The notes below the pieces were generated by a model, which made no database searches, had not been told where the DNA came from, and saw only the letters and a list, made by a program, of their open reading frames with translations. A stretch of DNA of 64,000 nucleotides from Hyperoodon ampullatus (taxonomy: Eukaryota > Chordata > Mammalia > Artiodactyla > Ziphiidae). The translations under genes and the position numbers were made by a program. Shown here one piece after another: positions 1-12,640 of this stretch. Every line of letters starts with the position of its first letter. The stretch's first letter is position 1. Location of the stretch: NCBI GenBank assembly GCA_949752795.1, contig OX457060.1, positions 106,714,949-106,778,948 of the forward strand, read 5' to 3'.

Positions 1-179
1 AGTTAGTAATCATTGAAAACATAATAAATACCGGCAACTTTGCTAAACTATGGCTTCCACTACAAAATTTAAGAAAAGTAACAAAAGAAGTTTCCTGAAC
101 GTCAGATATGAATCAGAATGTAAAGAAGAATTCAGGTCTGGAGGTAGCTTGTGGGTTCAAAAAATGCAAGAGAACATAT

Positions 180-1346
180 TTTTATTTATTTTTTGTTGAA
201 GTATATTTGACTTACAATGTTGTGTTAATTACTGCCATACAGCAAAGTGATTCAGTTATACATATATATATATATACATTATTATTTTTTTAATATTCCT
301 TTCCATTTTGGTTTATTATAGGATATTGAACTGTGCCATACAGTAGGACCTTACTGCTTATCCATTCCATATATAAAAGCCTACATCTGCTAACCCCGAC
401 CTCCCACTCCATCCGTCCCCCAGCCCCCCTCCCCCTTGGCAACCACCAGCCTGTTCTCTATGTCTGTGGCTCTGTTTCTGTTTCATAGCTAGGTTCATTT
501 GTGTCATATATTAGATTCCACATGTAAATGAAATCATATAGTATTTGTCTTTCTCTTTCTGACTTACTTCACTTAATATGATAATATCTAGTTGCACCCA
601 TGTTGCTGCAAATGGCATTATTTCTTTTTTATGGCCGAGTAATATTGCATTGTATATATGTACCACATTTGCTTTATCCATTTATCTGTTGATGGACATT
701 TATGTTGTTTCCATGTCTGGCTATTGTGAATAGTGCTGCTAGGAACATAGAGGTGCATGTATGTTTTTGAATTATATTTTTGTCTGGATATATGCCCAGG
801 AGTGAGATTGTTGAATCATATGGTAATTCTATTTTTAGTTTTCTGAGCAACCTCCACACTGCTTTCCATAGTGGCTGCACCAACTTATATTCCCACCAAC
901 AGTGTAGGAGGGTTCCCTTTTCTCTGCATCCTCTCCAGCATTTGTTATTTGTAGAGTTTTTAATGATGGCCATTCTGACTGGTGTGAGGTGGTACCTCAT
1001 TGTAGTTTTGATTTACATTTCTCTAATAATTAGTGATGTTGAGCAGCTTTTCATGTGCCTGTTGGCCATCTGTATGTCTTCTTTGGAGAAATGTCTGTTT
1101 AGGTCTTCTGGCCATTTTTGGATAGGGTTGTTTGATTTTTTGTTATTGAATTGTATGAGCTGTTTGTATATTTTGGAAATTAAGTCCTTGTCAGTTGCAA
1201 TAGGTTGCCTTTTCATTTCATTTACGGTTTCCTTTGCTGTGCAAAAGCTTGTAAGATTGGGTTGTTTATGTTTTGTTTTTATTTCTATTACCTTGGGAGA
1301 CTGACCCAAGAAAACATTGGTGCAATTTAGGTCAGAGAATGTTTTG
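180..1346 (-). mobile_element. 5'-truncated LINE-1, 3' end with broken ORF2
   Basis: This is the 3' end of an L1 retrotransposon read on the minus strand. Two minus-strand open stretches (1013-1309 and 674-1000) read as the C-terminal part of L1 ORF2p, with recognisable pieces such as [16 protein letters not shown] and [11 protein letters not shown]. They lie in the same frame and are separated by a single in-frame stop just after IIREM. A frameshift near 690 destroys the last residues. The 3'UTR-like part runs to about 190 and ends in an A-rich tail, seen as a T-rich run on the plus strand. A short gagaaca match on both sides may be the target duplication. The ORF2 endonuclease and reverse-transcriptase core is absent, so the copy is dead. 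Confidence 0.9.
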
Positions 1347-1670
1347 CCTATGAGAACAGATTTTTAAAAAATTTTAAGATACTAGGAAAAACTAGTCAAT
1401 ATTTTTAGCCAAATTTATTTTTTTAATTAAAAATAAGTAACCAATCTCTTTTTACCCCTTAAATTACCACATTTCAGGACATGACAAGACCAAAGAATCA
1501 CAGAATCATCCAACTGGAAGCCCTGGAATTACCAGTTCAGTTCCTCATTTATTTTGTGAAGATCCTCTCTACCATCTTGACAGAGAGACCACTTAGCCTC
1601 AGCTAGTTCTACTATTGTAAAAATTTTCATTATTTTCAGCCAAATCTGTCTGTCTCTGGCAGAGTCAGCA
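1347..1670. other. AT-rich intergenic DNA, no feature recognised
   Basis: This spacer lies between the L1 and the next DNA-transposon fossil. I see no reading frame of substance, RNA gene or repeat that I can name. Confidence 0.5.
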
Positions 1671-1671
1671 A

Positions 1672-2005
1672 ACTATAGCTCTAAGGCCAAATTCTGCCCA
1701 ACTGCAGAATTTGGCAGTTGTGTGTATGACCTGCAAGTTAAGAATGGATATCATACTTTTAAATAGTTAAGAAAAATCAAAGGAATAATAATATTTAATG
1801 ACACAAGACAATTATACAAAATTCAGACTTGTGTCTTTAAATAAAATTTTATTAGGACACAGCCATGCTCATTGTCTGTTTATTCACAATGGCTGCTTGC
1901 AGGCTGCAATGGCAGACATAAGTAGCTGTAGCAGAGACATAATGGCCCACAAAATCTAAAATATTTACTGTCTGGCCTTTTATAGAAAAAGTTTCTTGAT
2001 TCCCT
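1672..2005. mobile_element. Ancient MER-type DNA transposon fossil
   Basis: The segment starts with gtcagcaaactatagct and later carries aaattttattaggacacagcc and a cacaaaatctaaaatatttactgtctggcc block. These are hallmarks of a common mammalian non-autonomous MER element whose ends read 'gtcggcaaactacggccc'. It is probably hAT-type. I have not assigned the exact family. It is diverged and non-coding. Confidence 0.65.
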
Positions 2006-2130
2006 AGGAACCACACAAAATAAATTTGTTATCTTTTTCTCTGATGGAACAACAAATATTTCAGATTCCTCTCTCTGGCTCTCCCTTTCTCTTTCTTTTA
2101 AAATTGGAGAATATCTTTATTTTGCCTTCA

Positions 2131-2340
2131 CAATTTTTTCTTAATTGAGATAATTATAGGTTTGCATGCAATTGTATGAAAAAATATGAGATCCCTTGTA
2201 TATTTTTCCATCCCCAATGGTTACATTTTGCAACACTATAGTATAATGTGACCCAAAATATTGACAGTGATACCATCCACTGATCTTACTTAGATTTCCT
2301 CAGTTTTATTTGTACTCATTTGTGTGTGTGTATAAATTCC
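2131..2340 (-). mobile_element. Old L1 3'-end fragment
   Basis: The segment resembles the 3' end of older mammalian L1M elements in reverse orientation, with an aattgagataattataggtt-like start, a ccaatggttacattttgcaa block and a tactcatttgtgtgtgtgta end. There is no coding content. Confidence 0.55.
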
Positions 2341-2548
2341 ATACAATTATTGTCACTTGTAATCACAAGTTCAGAAAACATATTATTCCTGTGTTTTTCT
2401 CTGGAAAAAAATAGATGTCTGCACTAAATGACTGAGCAATGATTCAAAATAAAAAAAAATTTCCAAAATTAGAAAATTATATGCTGTAAGGGCTGTGTGA
2501 CACATATCCATATTACTTTATTTTCCTCAATTAATTACTTCTGTTTCG

Positions 2549-2592
2549 GTAGACCAAACCAACAATTGTGATCTTTACTAGGTTTGGTCTAC
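2549..2592. repeat. 12-bp perfect inverted repeat (hairpin)
   Basis: GTAGACCAAACC at 2549-2560 is repeated exactly as its reverse complement at 2581-2592 with a 20-nt spacer, so the strand can fold into a 12-bp stem. It lies between two old L1 fragments and I cannot assign it to a known transposon end. Confidence 0.85.
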
Positions 2593-2744
2593 ACCTTAAA
2601 TTAATAAGAAATGTGATCATGTTCAACAGGATTTATAAAATATAATCTAAACATTTTTAGCATCTCATTTATTAAGCCTGTTTTACTTTTCAGTATTCAC
2701 AGTCTTCATACTGCTCATCATTATTTTTTTCTAATTTATCTTTC

Positions 2745-3032
2745 ACTTTAACTCTATTACATTGATTTAAAAATTTTTTATTTTGAAATAGCTGTAGACT
2801 TACAAAAAAACTTGTGCAAATAGAAGAATTCCTTCATCTTCCTCACCCTGCTTCCATTAATGATGACACCTTACGTAACCAATGCACAGTGATCAAAATG
2901 AATAAATTAGTTTCCAAATGATACTATTAACTAATATATAGACATTAAAATTTTGCCAGTTTTTCCACTAATGTTTATATTTCTGTTCCAGGATTGGATC
3001 CAGGCTCCCACATTACACTTAGTTATTATTTA
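2745..3032 (-). mobile_element. Old L1 3'-end fragment
   Basis: The segment carries attttgaaatagctgtagac, then ccagtttttccactaatgt and ctgttccaggattggatcc. These blocks belong to the 3' region of old mammalian L1M elements in reverse. It is diverged and has no ORF. Confidence 0.6.
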
Positions 3033-3035
3033 ATT

Positions 3036-6000
3036 TATCCTTAATTCCAGTTAGAAGAGTAGAACAGTTCCTCAGTTAAAAAAAAAAAAAAAGTTTTTCT
3101 TTTTTTTAATTGTTGTTCTTCAAGAAGATTACTTTTGAAGAGTACTGGTTAGTTATGGTTTTTAACTCCAACAGGAAGCTCTGTGAGGTCAACCAGAATG
3201 AATACAGAAAAAAATCATCTTATTTCTAAAAATATGAAAGTGAGACCCATCTAGTGGACAAAATATTGTATCACACAATAACCAAATTCTACTCTATCTT
3301 TCTGCATGAATATATAAATATATAGGTACACACACATATAATTTAAAGTGTAAGTCAATCAAATATTTTTTCTTGGATTTTCTCCTGAAACAAAAATTTT
3401 CATAAATCAATTTATAGTCCAATATTATCTATCTTATGAAAGCACACATCCAGAAAATTCTACAGATTGTTTTGAAAATTTGAATCTCAACTCTTATTTA
3501 CTTATTTGTCCAAACAAAGCAGAAATAACTAATTGAGGAAGAATTTACTTATCTATGTGTGTTCCTAGTGTCTTCCAGGTAATGGACTTTTACAGTTTTG
3601 GAAATTACACTGAATAAAGGTCCTGGCATTTTGCATATATTTTCATAACTTTGCATCACTCTGTGGCAAATAGAATAAATTTCTGCCTGATGGCCAATCT
3701 CAAACAATGAAGGAAAACTGCCAGGAATAAATCAAACTGCTTTTATTACAGATAACTAGCCTTCCGAGTGAAATGGAACCTATTCATCATTATTTTGGTA
3801 AAGGGGTTTGAATTCCTCTGTTAAAGGGGGCAAGTAGATCAAGCTAATCCTTTTCTTAGTATGGAAGCTATATGAGAACCAGAATATATTTCCTTCTTTT
3901 GAACTGAGCACCTTTTGGTAGACAAGTGATGGCTGAAAGGAAGAGAATATTTCATTTTAAGACATGGGTTCTGAAAATTTTCAATAGATGCAACTACCTT
4001 AACGATGGGTCAAAGGAAGGAAGTCATAAAACCTAAACAAAGAACATAAATGGAATTGGAAGCCATTCAAGTCAAAATCAGAGGAGAATAAAAAAGAATT
4101 TTGTAAATAGATAAAATTTTCCCTTCAGCTAAACAGTGAAGTACACTTTCTGGTTTCATTTACATTTATATTTACCCAAAGTAGTTTTCTGTCATGAAAA
4201 ACATTTTTTTCCTTTTTCAGTGAAATCTGTAAAATGTAAACTGTTAGATATCTGTAGGCTCTTCTAGAATGCACAGCTGGAAAAACAAGGATATTTAAAC
4301 CCTCAAATGGTTTGGGTCCATTTCAAGGTTTTGTTCTGGGCTTTATGAACGAACCAAAATGTTGCCCTTGGCCTCTAAATTTGGGAATAACAATTTAAAA
4401 CCTTCAAATACATAAGTGTTTCATTGGTGCATATTTTATATAGAATTTTTCCATTTAAAATTTTTAATATTTATCAACTTTAATAAGGGACTAGAATTAT
4501 ATGTGTCTGAATATTGATAATATTTGGTTCCATTTCTATTAAAATGACATTTTTTCCTGAGCCTGGACATTGCCTACAATCATATCTTTAGGCACATTAT
4601 TTTATCTGGAAGTTGATAATTTTTAGTTTAATATTCCCAATGCAGTTAAAAATTAATGTTTCAATATATTTAACATTTTCATTGTACCAGGATGGTATAA
4701 AAAAGAATCTTTAAGCATAAACACTCATATGGTAATAATAAAAAAAATGATATTATCTTTTGTAACCAGGTAAATCAAACCTGGCAACTGGTGCTTGGCA
4801 GTTAAAAAGAGCCACAAAATTATTCTTCCAAATGATGATGAGTAACTGAACCCAAAGTGACCCCTGGCACAACTGGCTAATAAGTTAGTCAAAGAAAGAA
4901 TTACTAACAATTATGTTTTCTGATTGCCTACAAGCAGATAACAAAATCTGTCGTTGTGTAGTCTCATGCATGTCTGTTTTCTTAGCTAGCTTCTTGGTCT
5001 GGCCCATTGAAGCACCAATGACAAAAATTTTACTTTTTACTTCAGAATCAGAGTATATGTTCAGCCTTAAATATCTTCTTGCTTCTACCTTATGTTAGCT
5101 TATGACTCTAACTTCTGTAATGTGTATAAGGTTAATGTGCAGAAATCAACTGTTAAGAATTTACCACTACTGTGAGCCTTTCAGGAAGCATATTTTCATA
5201 GATTTGGGAGGAAACGGGCAAACCAAAATGAGAAAGGAAGACTTGATGAGATGAGAGAAGAAATGTGATGTCCAAAGACCAACTTCTTTCCACTTCATCA
5301 TTTGGCCTACAGCAGCGTTGGTAGGAAATAGTAGTTTCAGATCCTGCCACTTGTCTCTGCCTAATATCCTGGCTGTGATATGGGACAGAATAATATTGTT
5401 AAGATATTAACTATGCCTCATTTTCTTTTTCCCCACCTGGATTTATTATTTCCCTTCCTTCTGACTCCAGCAGATAGACCTTACCATGTTTATCTCTTCC
5501 AGGCGGGAAGAGTCAAAACAAAAACACAATGCCCACAACAGCCACGACAACAATCAAAACAAAAGAGAATGGTTGAGCTTTTTCTCGGCCTTGGTCTTCA
5601 GATATTTAAGGCCTTGGGAGAATGAAGAAGATTCAAGACATAAAGATATATGAAGGAAAAATAATTATCTTTCCCACCAACTCTCCCAACAGTAGGGATG
5701 AGAGATGGAGAAGACTGTATAAGAAGAAAGGCTGGGAGGGACATGGGGAATGGAGAGAGATTGATAGTGTGCCTTACGTCTATGGGTAGAGTCCTGAGAG
5801 GTTGACCTCAAGGCCCAAAAGCCATAGACATCATTGCAGCAATTTCTGTAACATGTCATGGGGACATAATTATAATAACAAATAACAAACCCACTAGAAG
5901 GGGCCATGGGAATAGGAATATCAGTGTTGAGCTTAATGGTCTGATGTCCAAGGACCACAGGCAGCAAGGTATGAATAGAATTGTTAAAGATGTGGTTCCT

Positions 6001-6235
6001 CACCCCCTAAGCACTTGGAATTATTTAAGTCTCCCAAAACTTAAACCCAAGCCCAGGGAAAGGGGCAGGGAGACTAAATGGACTTAAAACAATTTTCTCC
6101 TGCACTGATAAGAAGAATGCTCAAAATACACTTAATTTTGTTATAAAAAACTAAAGTGTATTCCTTATACACTGAGTTCTTGCACACTTACTGATATTCA
6201 CATCTGCTATTAACACATAGGAAGCAGACTCCTTG
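3036..6235. other. AT-rich intergenic stretch without recognised genes
   Basis: Apart from homopolymer runs near 3080-3115, I recognise no named repeat. The longest open frame is on the minus strand (5665-6003, 112 codons, rich in Cys, Ser and Tyr). It shows no domain I can name and has no visible promoter, splice or conservation evidence. A second minus frame at 5153-5350 is also unrecognised. Confidence 0.4.
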
Positions 6236-6930
6236 CAGTGAAGGAAGGCTTCACACTATTGGCAAAGGTAGCAACATTAGAGCAAAGTTTGAAAGATCAG
6301 TAGGAATGTGCCAGGTGAAAAATGGGTGAGGGGCATGTAGGTAAAGGGAGAGTACACACAATGCTGTGAAAGGAAGAGAGAAAATTGTGTGTCTGAGTTA
6401 AGAGATAACTTATGGAGCATAGGCACCTAGGAATTAGTGGCCAGAGAGCTGTGAGGATGGAAAAGCAGACACAGCTGGAACATTAAAGTCCCTGCTAAGA
6501 AGTGTTGGTTTAGTCCTTAAGTTGATAAGGATCTATTAAAATATTTTAAGCAGAGGCATAGCATGAATGACTCTGTGATTTGTATAAAATTAACTCAGGA
6601 GGCGTGTGTAGGATTCTGTGAAAGGTGGTGAGAATAAAGGCAGACAGATCCGTTACGAAGCTGATGAGAAATTATTACGGTTTAAACTGTAGGAGTGGTG
6701 ATAGAAGACAGTTGAGATTTACTCGGCATGTATAATTGATGGGACTTGGCACATTAGACGCTAGTTATGAGGGAGAGGTTGATGATAGCTCCAAGTTTCT
6801 GAATGGAATGTTAGTATAATTAATCAAGCAAGATAAGGAATATGAGGAGGAGATATGTAGAGATGACCAGTTGACTATTGGAGAGAGATTTTTGGATTTC
6901 TGGAAGATTTCTGGAGTAAAAACAGATTAG
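6236..6930 (-). mobile_element. Diverged ancient LINE (L2-like), tentative
   Basis: The purine-rich text (agtggccagagagctgtgagga; a ttaagcagaggcatagcatga block; tgatagctccaagtttctga) resembles the reverse strand of a common ancient mammalian L2-like repeat. It is heavily decayed and the boundaries are approximate. Confidence 0.4.
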
Positions 6931-7434
6931 GGAAATTCCATGACCACAAAGCGTGGTTTGTGTAAATTTGTACAGATTTTTCCAATATTTGTGGTCTTTA
7001 CCATGCCTTCCCTACCTCTCTGTCACTTTACTTCTTCAACCCTGAATCAGGTAACAGATCTTGTATTTTCGGTGCTGCTCAAATTTGACATCCCTTGTGC
7101 TTCTCTTTGACTTGAAATTTGGTCCCAATCTGCATTTCATAGCATTTTCCCTCTACTGATTAAATTTTGGAATCTTGACCATAATCCTCTTGCCTCAGGA
7201 TGATTTGAAATGACCTTGTCTTGCTTTATGACAAGAAATAGGCCATGAACCATTCCAGCAAAACAGGAAAATAACAGACTAGGAAGCATATAGTTCCATA
7301 CACTATAAACTGAAAATCACCTTGCCAATGGATCAAGCTGGCATTCATTCACCATCTGAAGAGGTAGCAGCCACGTAGGATCAGTGAATTGTCAGATATA
7401 TCAATTGCTTCAACTCTTTTAATAATGGATAATA
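6931..7434. other. Intergenic spacer, nothing recognised
   Basis: I see no open reading frame, RNA gene or nameable repeat here. Confidence 0.4.
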
Positions 7435-7660
7435 TATATATGCAGTGATTTCTTTATTCCAGGCTCATATTTTAAGTGCTTTACATATATTAATTCATTT
7501 AGTCCTTTGCTTCAACCCTACGAAATAGTTACTATTATTATTCCTATTCTACAGATGAAGAATCTGAGATAAAGAAAAATGAAATTGATCAATGTTACAC
7601 AGTAATGTGGATTCAAACCCAAGCAGTCTAGCTCCAGAGACTTTACACACTTACTCAATA
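7435..7660 (-). mobile_element. MIR SINE (reverse)
   Basis: The order of blocks (ttacatatattaattcattt, caaccctacgaaatagttac, a tctacagatgaagaatctga core and a gattcaaacccaagcagtct end) is the reverse complement of the mammalian-wide MIR SINE. It is old and diverged. Confidence 0.75.
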
Positions 7661-7671
7661 CATAGTACACA

Positions 7672-8225
7672 TTTGTGTTAGCTTTCTATTGCTACTGCAA
7701 CACATTACTACAAACTTAATGGCTTAAAATAACACAGCTTTATTATCTTCCAGTTCTTGAGGTCAGAAATACAAATGGATCATGACAGACCTCTGAAGGT
7801 CAGCATTTCAAAAGGGTCTAAAATCAAGTGCTGTGCTCCTTCTGAAGACTCTAGGGATGAATCTGTTTCTTACCTTTTCTAGCTTCTAGAAACAATGTGC
7901 CTTCTTTGGCTTCTAACCTTTTTCTTCATGTTTGAAGTCAGTGTGCAACATCATCAAATCTCTTTCAAAATCTGCTTCCATAGTTATATCTCCTTCTCTT
8001 ACTCTCATCCTGCCAAATCCCTCTTATAAGGATACTTGTGATTAAATTGGGCCCACTCAGATAATCCAACATAATCTCCTTACCTTGAGATCTTTAATTG
8101 TATCACATCTGCAGAGTCCTTTTTCCACATAGGCAACACATTCACAAGTTTCAGGGATTAGGATGTGTACCTCTTTGGAGAACACTATTCTTTCTACATA
8201 CCATCCTTGATATTTCATAGATAAT
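7672..8225 (-). mobile_element. MaLR/ERVL-type LTR-like repeat, family not assigned
   Basis: The sequence starts gttagctttctattgctact and continues with ggcttaaaataacacagctt, a ttctagcttctagaaac block, and ggcccactcagataatccaac near the end. It is the same family as the copy at 39,783-40,235. The start resembles the reverse end of mammalian solo LTRs. It is non-coding. Confidence 0.5.
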
Positions 8226-8334
8226 GTGGATATCTTCTCCCTAGGAGATCTCAATATTAGCCTTCTAATTTTATGTAATTATTTTATATAAAAATAACAT
8301 CCTTCTCCCCCATACACAAACACATATGCACAAA

Positions 8335-8335
8335 T

Positions 8336-8363
<28 letters not shown>
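8335..8363. repeat. (CA)n microsatellite
   Basis: An almost pure run of CA dinucleotides, about 14 units long, directly readable. Confidence 0.95.
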
Positions 8364-8366
<3 letters not shown>

Positions 8367-10640
8367 TCCCACTCATACCACATAATTTTCCATTGTGGAG
8401 AAAGCAGGTTGCATTAAACACATTAAACAATATTATGGATGAGACCTGGTACCCCATAATGGTCAAGACCTATACTCTCGCCTAGACACTCAAGGAGCAC
8501 CAGAAAATTTAGTCAGCAACCAGTATGGAGGACCAACTTCTTCCGTTGTTTATCTGCATGCATTTATATCATACCAGAACTCTGACAGATGCTTTGGGTA
8601 ATGTATCTAATCTTACACTACTCTTTTTTCCCAAAGAATTTAAAGTGGTAAATCCCCATTGAAACTGGGTTGTAATCATAATTTCCAATTCTTTTCATGC
8701 TAATATATTCTAACCAAACATGTATGAAGATACCAAATAAGTAATGGTTCAGAGTTACCTATGTTTCATTCCAGAATCCTTACACTTGAGTCAAAGGTAA
8801 AAAGGTATGTCAGGAATCACCTCATAATCCTTTTGCATGCCATGAAGTTACAGTCTCTAGTGGGAGAACTGTTGAGAGGAAATCAAGGTCATGGATTCTT
8901 TGGCCTTTTATAATAGACTAAGCACTTAGCTTCCATTTGACTTAATAAGTCCCTCATAGTCTTATTACATTCCCAGATGACCTACAATATAGAATGATAC
9001 ATTTAAATAAAGTAACTAAATCTCAGATATTTTAGTGAGCATTGTTTTAACTTTTGCCTCTATTTTCAGAATATTTACAGAAGATTCGAGTGCTAAATCT
9101 TAATCTACCTTTGAGTCATTGTTCTGGTTGGGGCCAGTCCTGGGTTAAAGACCTTGAATGTTCTTTAGTCCCAAACTTTCCATTTATCACTCCGGAAGAT
9201 TTTCATTCTTCCCATGTACCTATTACCTGTAGTCTCCAGAAACGAGTAGAAACAATCTCCTTTCTTCCTTTTTGTGTTCTTTGTGTTGTTGGAATAAAAA
9301 TAGGGAGTTTTTGTAAATGAGCTATATCTTGTTCTTGTCTATTAAGCTGGCAAATTTGTACAATTCCATGTTATTTTTCATTCTGCTTCCTAGAATCTAC
9401 TTATCTATTTTGAAATATTTAGAAAATTATTCTTTTTCATAGATTGACAATTCTTATATATATATCCATTGCTAAATACTTAGAAAAACAAACTGTTAAA
9501 TTTGAAACTTTTATATTGTTATGGTACAGCCAGTTTTCTACATTCCTGAGAAAAACAGGTAATGCATATTAGCTAAACGAAGACCAACTTCCTAAACTTC
9601 CCTTTGATATAAAACACTTGGGTAATAGGCAGATCATCTTTTCTCTTTCTTCCCAAACTGCTTAGATTTAAAGGTATATCTTAAATCCAACTAAGAAAAT
9701 ATGTTAAGTTTCTTTCCTTTGAGAAGAAGAATGTACTGGGCATTGTATTGACTGTTTATGTCTGGATTTAGAGAATAAGGCAAATTGACTACTATGATTG
9801 GCAGAAATGACTCTCTTAAGTTCTTGCTTTTCTTCCAAGAGGTAACAAAACCTAATCCTAGAAATACAGCATATTTGATTTAGCTGAAACGGTGGCCTAG
9901 TGGTTCCTGGCCTTTTATAAACTTCCTTGTCCTACTTGTCCAAACTCAGATGTGTGAACAGGAAGGATTGTGAGCACTGCAAGTTAGTGCACATGTGACC
10001 AGATTCTCATTAGATGCTTGTTGACTGAGTTGTTAGCTGGAGTAAGACCTGGCACTGAGAATGTGGTCTAGGAAGGGATCGGGGGTAGGGGACAGGATGG
10101 TTAGGGAGGCAACACAGAGAGCTAATGGAAAGTATGCTGCTTAGAGCAGAGCAAAACCTCAGACTGATTCTGAATTTATGGTCTAAGTAGGAGGAAGAGC
10201 AAGAGAGAGTTACGATATATATATTTTTTTCTTAGCAGAGGAATTCCTCATTGCAAAACTGGACCACAATTGACACTAACAAAAAAGAATTGGACTTAAG
10301 GATCAAGAGAACTTCATTTTAACAAATCTGAAACCTGTTGTGATATAACCTAGAGTAAAACCCTTCACCAACATTGTAAATGGCTCTTACTTTGTGCAGT
10401 GCTGCATGTAGACTAGTTCCCTGGAAGAACATTTCCAAGTCCTCAGGACCATGTCGATGCCTATTTGAGAATAAGTATGTGGCACCACAAAATTCAGGGC
10501 ATCAAATTCTCCATCATTAAAATGAAAAGGTTGAAATGGATTGGGTCTAAAGTTGTTCACAAATTGTTTGTTGGGAAACTGAATAAATGTGAATTAATCC
10601 TGAAATCCTATTTAATCAGTAGTTTACTAGAGAAAGTGTT
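8364..10640. other. Intergenic stretch, nothing recognised
   Basis: This is AT-rich single-copy-looking sequence. The only longer frame (9054-9320, plus, 88 codons) has no recognisable domain and no sign of being coding. Confidence 0.4.
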
Positions 10641-10644
10641 ATTT

Positions 10645-10760
10645 CAGTCATTCACTCCACAAAGATTTGTTAAGCAACGATCATGCAGCAGACATATTAG
10701 CAAGCAGTGGAGACATATTGATTGGTCCCAAACAAAGAGATCCTCTCAGTTATTATAAAA
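10645..10760 (-). mobile_element. L2 LINE 3'-end fragment (reverse)
   Basis: The text 'cattcactccacaaagatttg' followed by 'gcagtggagacatattgatt' is a diverged reverse L2 3' end, where the consensus reads 'acaaatatttattgagc' and then 'ctggggatacagc'. Confidence 0.5.
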
Positions 10761-12285
10761 ATCAAAATTTTATATTAACGTGTTTTGGAAGGACCCCTGT
10801 GAAGAGAAGTTTAGCAGATGTGTAGGTGTAACATCCATCTTCCTGCTTGAGCAGCCAGACTCCAGACACTGCCCCCATCCTGAAGAGCTACTTTATTGCT
10901 TTTGGGCCAGGTAACCAAAACGATAAAGTTTGCGATAATTTAGAAGTATGGATCTGTTAAAACAATTTATATGCTTTTCCCTGTAGAAATCCTGGACTAG
11001 AATAAACTGATTTTTTTTTATTCTTCTTACCTGCATTTCTCCAGTATGTGGCTGTGGATTTTTGCTAGTTTATTTACAGGAAAAAAATGTATTTCTTCAC
11101 ATGACTTGTAAAAGTCCTTTTATAGGACTAGTTTCAAGGTAGCTGTGGTACCACAGCTGGGACATAGCTCTATTTTAAGAGGAAATGAGAGTTTTCTCTG
11201 TTCAGTAGCAAAACAAAAACATCTAGGTGCTGTCACCCTGGCAGATTATCCTAGCATAAAATGATAAAATAATAGCATATGTGTGTGGAATATTTGAAGA
11301 GATATGTTTGGCAACAACAAATGCATATGCGGTCTGGTACCTTAACTTCCCTTCAAGATTTGTAAGCATAGCTTGTCTCATCATTTTGGGTTTAGGGGTG
11401 ATTTTACCATCACCACAAGCTTCTGGATTTGTCTTGTACCCCAAAGAGTTGCCTTTGCTCTGCTATCCTCATTTAGCACAAACCAGGAGGGATTTCAAAG
11501 TACTGCTCATTACTTTTTTGGCTCATCTTGGAACTTCATAGAGAATAGCAATACTCCTGAGCCAAGAAGCCCAGCCTACACAAAAGGTCAACCACAGGAG
11601 GGGTGTGGTGACCAGTGTTTCAGTCTTTATAGTCCACAAGTGAAATGGCCAACACTCTGAGGCAAAGAACAAGTGTGGCTGTACGTTAATGCTTTTTCCA
11701 TCAAGGGAAAAAGATCAAGGGTGATCTTGTCAAACTCTCCCCTAGTCTCTAGAAAGATACTTTTAAGAGGAGAGAGAGAGTGAGAAACAGACTGTCTATG
11801 TCTATGTCTTCATGTGGTGAGTGTTTGGGGAAGTATTTGGGGAGCATTTAGTAAAGTGTTAAGAATATGAATGAAGAAAAGACATCTGGAGAGTACGTGT
11901 CTTAATACATCTTAAGCAAAATGAATTCTGTCAGTCTTTATATTTTCATTAAGATCAATTGAATGAACATTTCTTAAGTGAATTAATCCTGAAAATCAAG
12001 ATGATTTACCATCTCTGTGGGCTAACATAGAATACTGAAAAGAATGAATGGCTTTTCATGAGTGCCGCATAAGGATTTTCTTTCTAGTAGTCCAGGATCT
12101 TGGGCCCTAGCAGTTTGACTTATCACAATTAGGAAAATTGATCAAAACATTTTTAAAAAAGAATTAAATTATAAAATCTTAGATAAGTTTAAAGGTAAAA
12201 GTAGATAGTGTATCATGAAGTTGAAATGATAGTAATGATAACTATAATTTGTATAACTTAATATATTATATATTATGTAAAGTTC
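10761..12285. other. Intergenic stretch, nothing recognised
   Basis: Short overlapping frames around 11,223-11,660 occur on both strands and show no domain. I treat them as chance. No repeat is named. Confidence 0.4.
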
Positions 12286-12430
12286 TTTATTCAATCATTG
12301 ATCCATTTTATTTATTAAATGTTTATCTAATCATTGACTCGATAAACATTAGACAAGTCTCCTCTGTGTAAAGCATTATGGGCACTGGAGCTACAGAATG
12401 AACAAAACAACAAAATGCCTTTTTGGAACT
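12286..12430 (-). mobile_element. L2-like fragment (reverse)
   Basis: tttattaaatgtttatctaa followed by gggcactggagctacagaat is a decayed L2 3' end in reverse orientation. Confidence 0.4.
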
Positions 12431-12439
12431 TGTAGTTCT

Positions 12440-12640
12440 GGAATTAAATGTCACATCCCATTTTTCTCTCATGACAAATGTATGAGGAGATAATATCAAT
12501 ACCCACATTTGTAAACATGGAACTGGAGTCTTCGAGAAGGTCAGTAATTCTCCAAGGATATCCAGCTGGTTGGCTGACCACCGAGAGTTTGAACTCAGTT
12601 TGTCAAATCACAAGTCTGTTCTTACGATCTCAGGACTCCT
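12440..12640 (-). mobile_element. MIR SINE (reverse), diverged
   Basis: The order is tatgaggagataatatcaat, a catttgtaaacatggaactg core, tccagctggttggctgacc and a gagtttgaactcag end. This is the reverse MIR layout with many substitutions. Confidence 0.5.

Noticed and set aside
780..1304. 174-codon plus-strand ORF
   Set aside because: It is the antisense of the L1 ORF2 remnant, which is the real former coding strand (minus).
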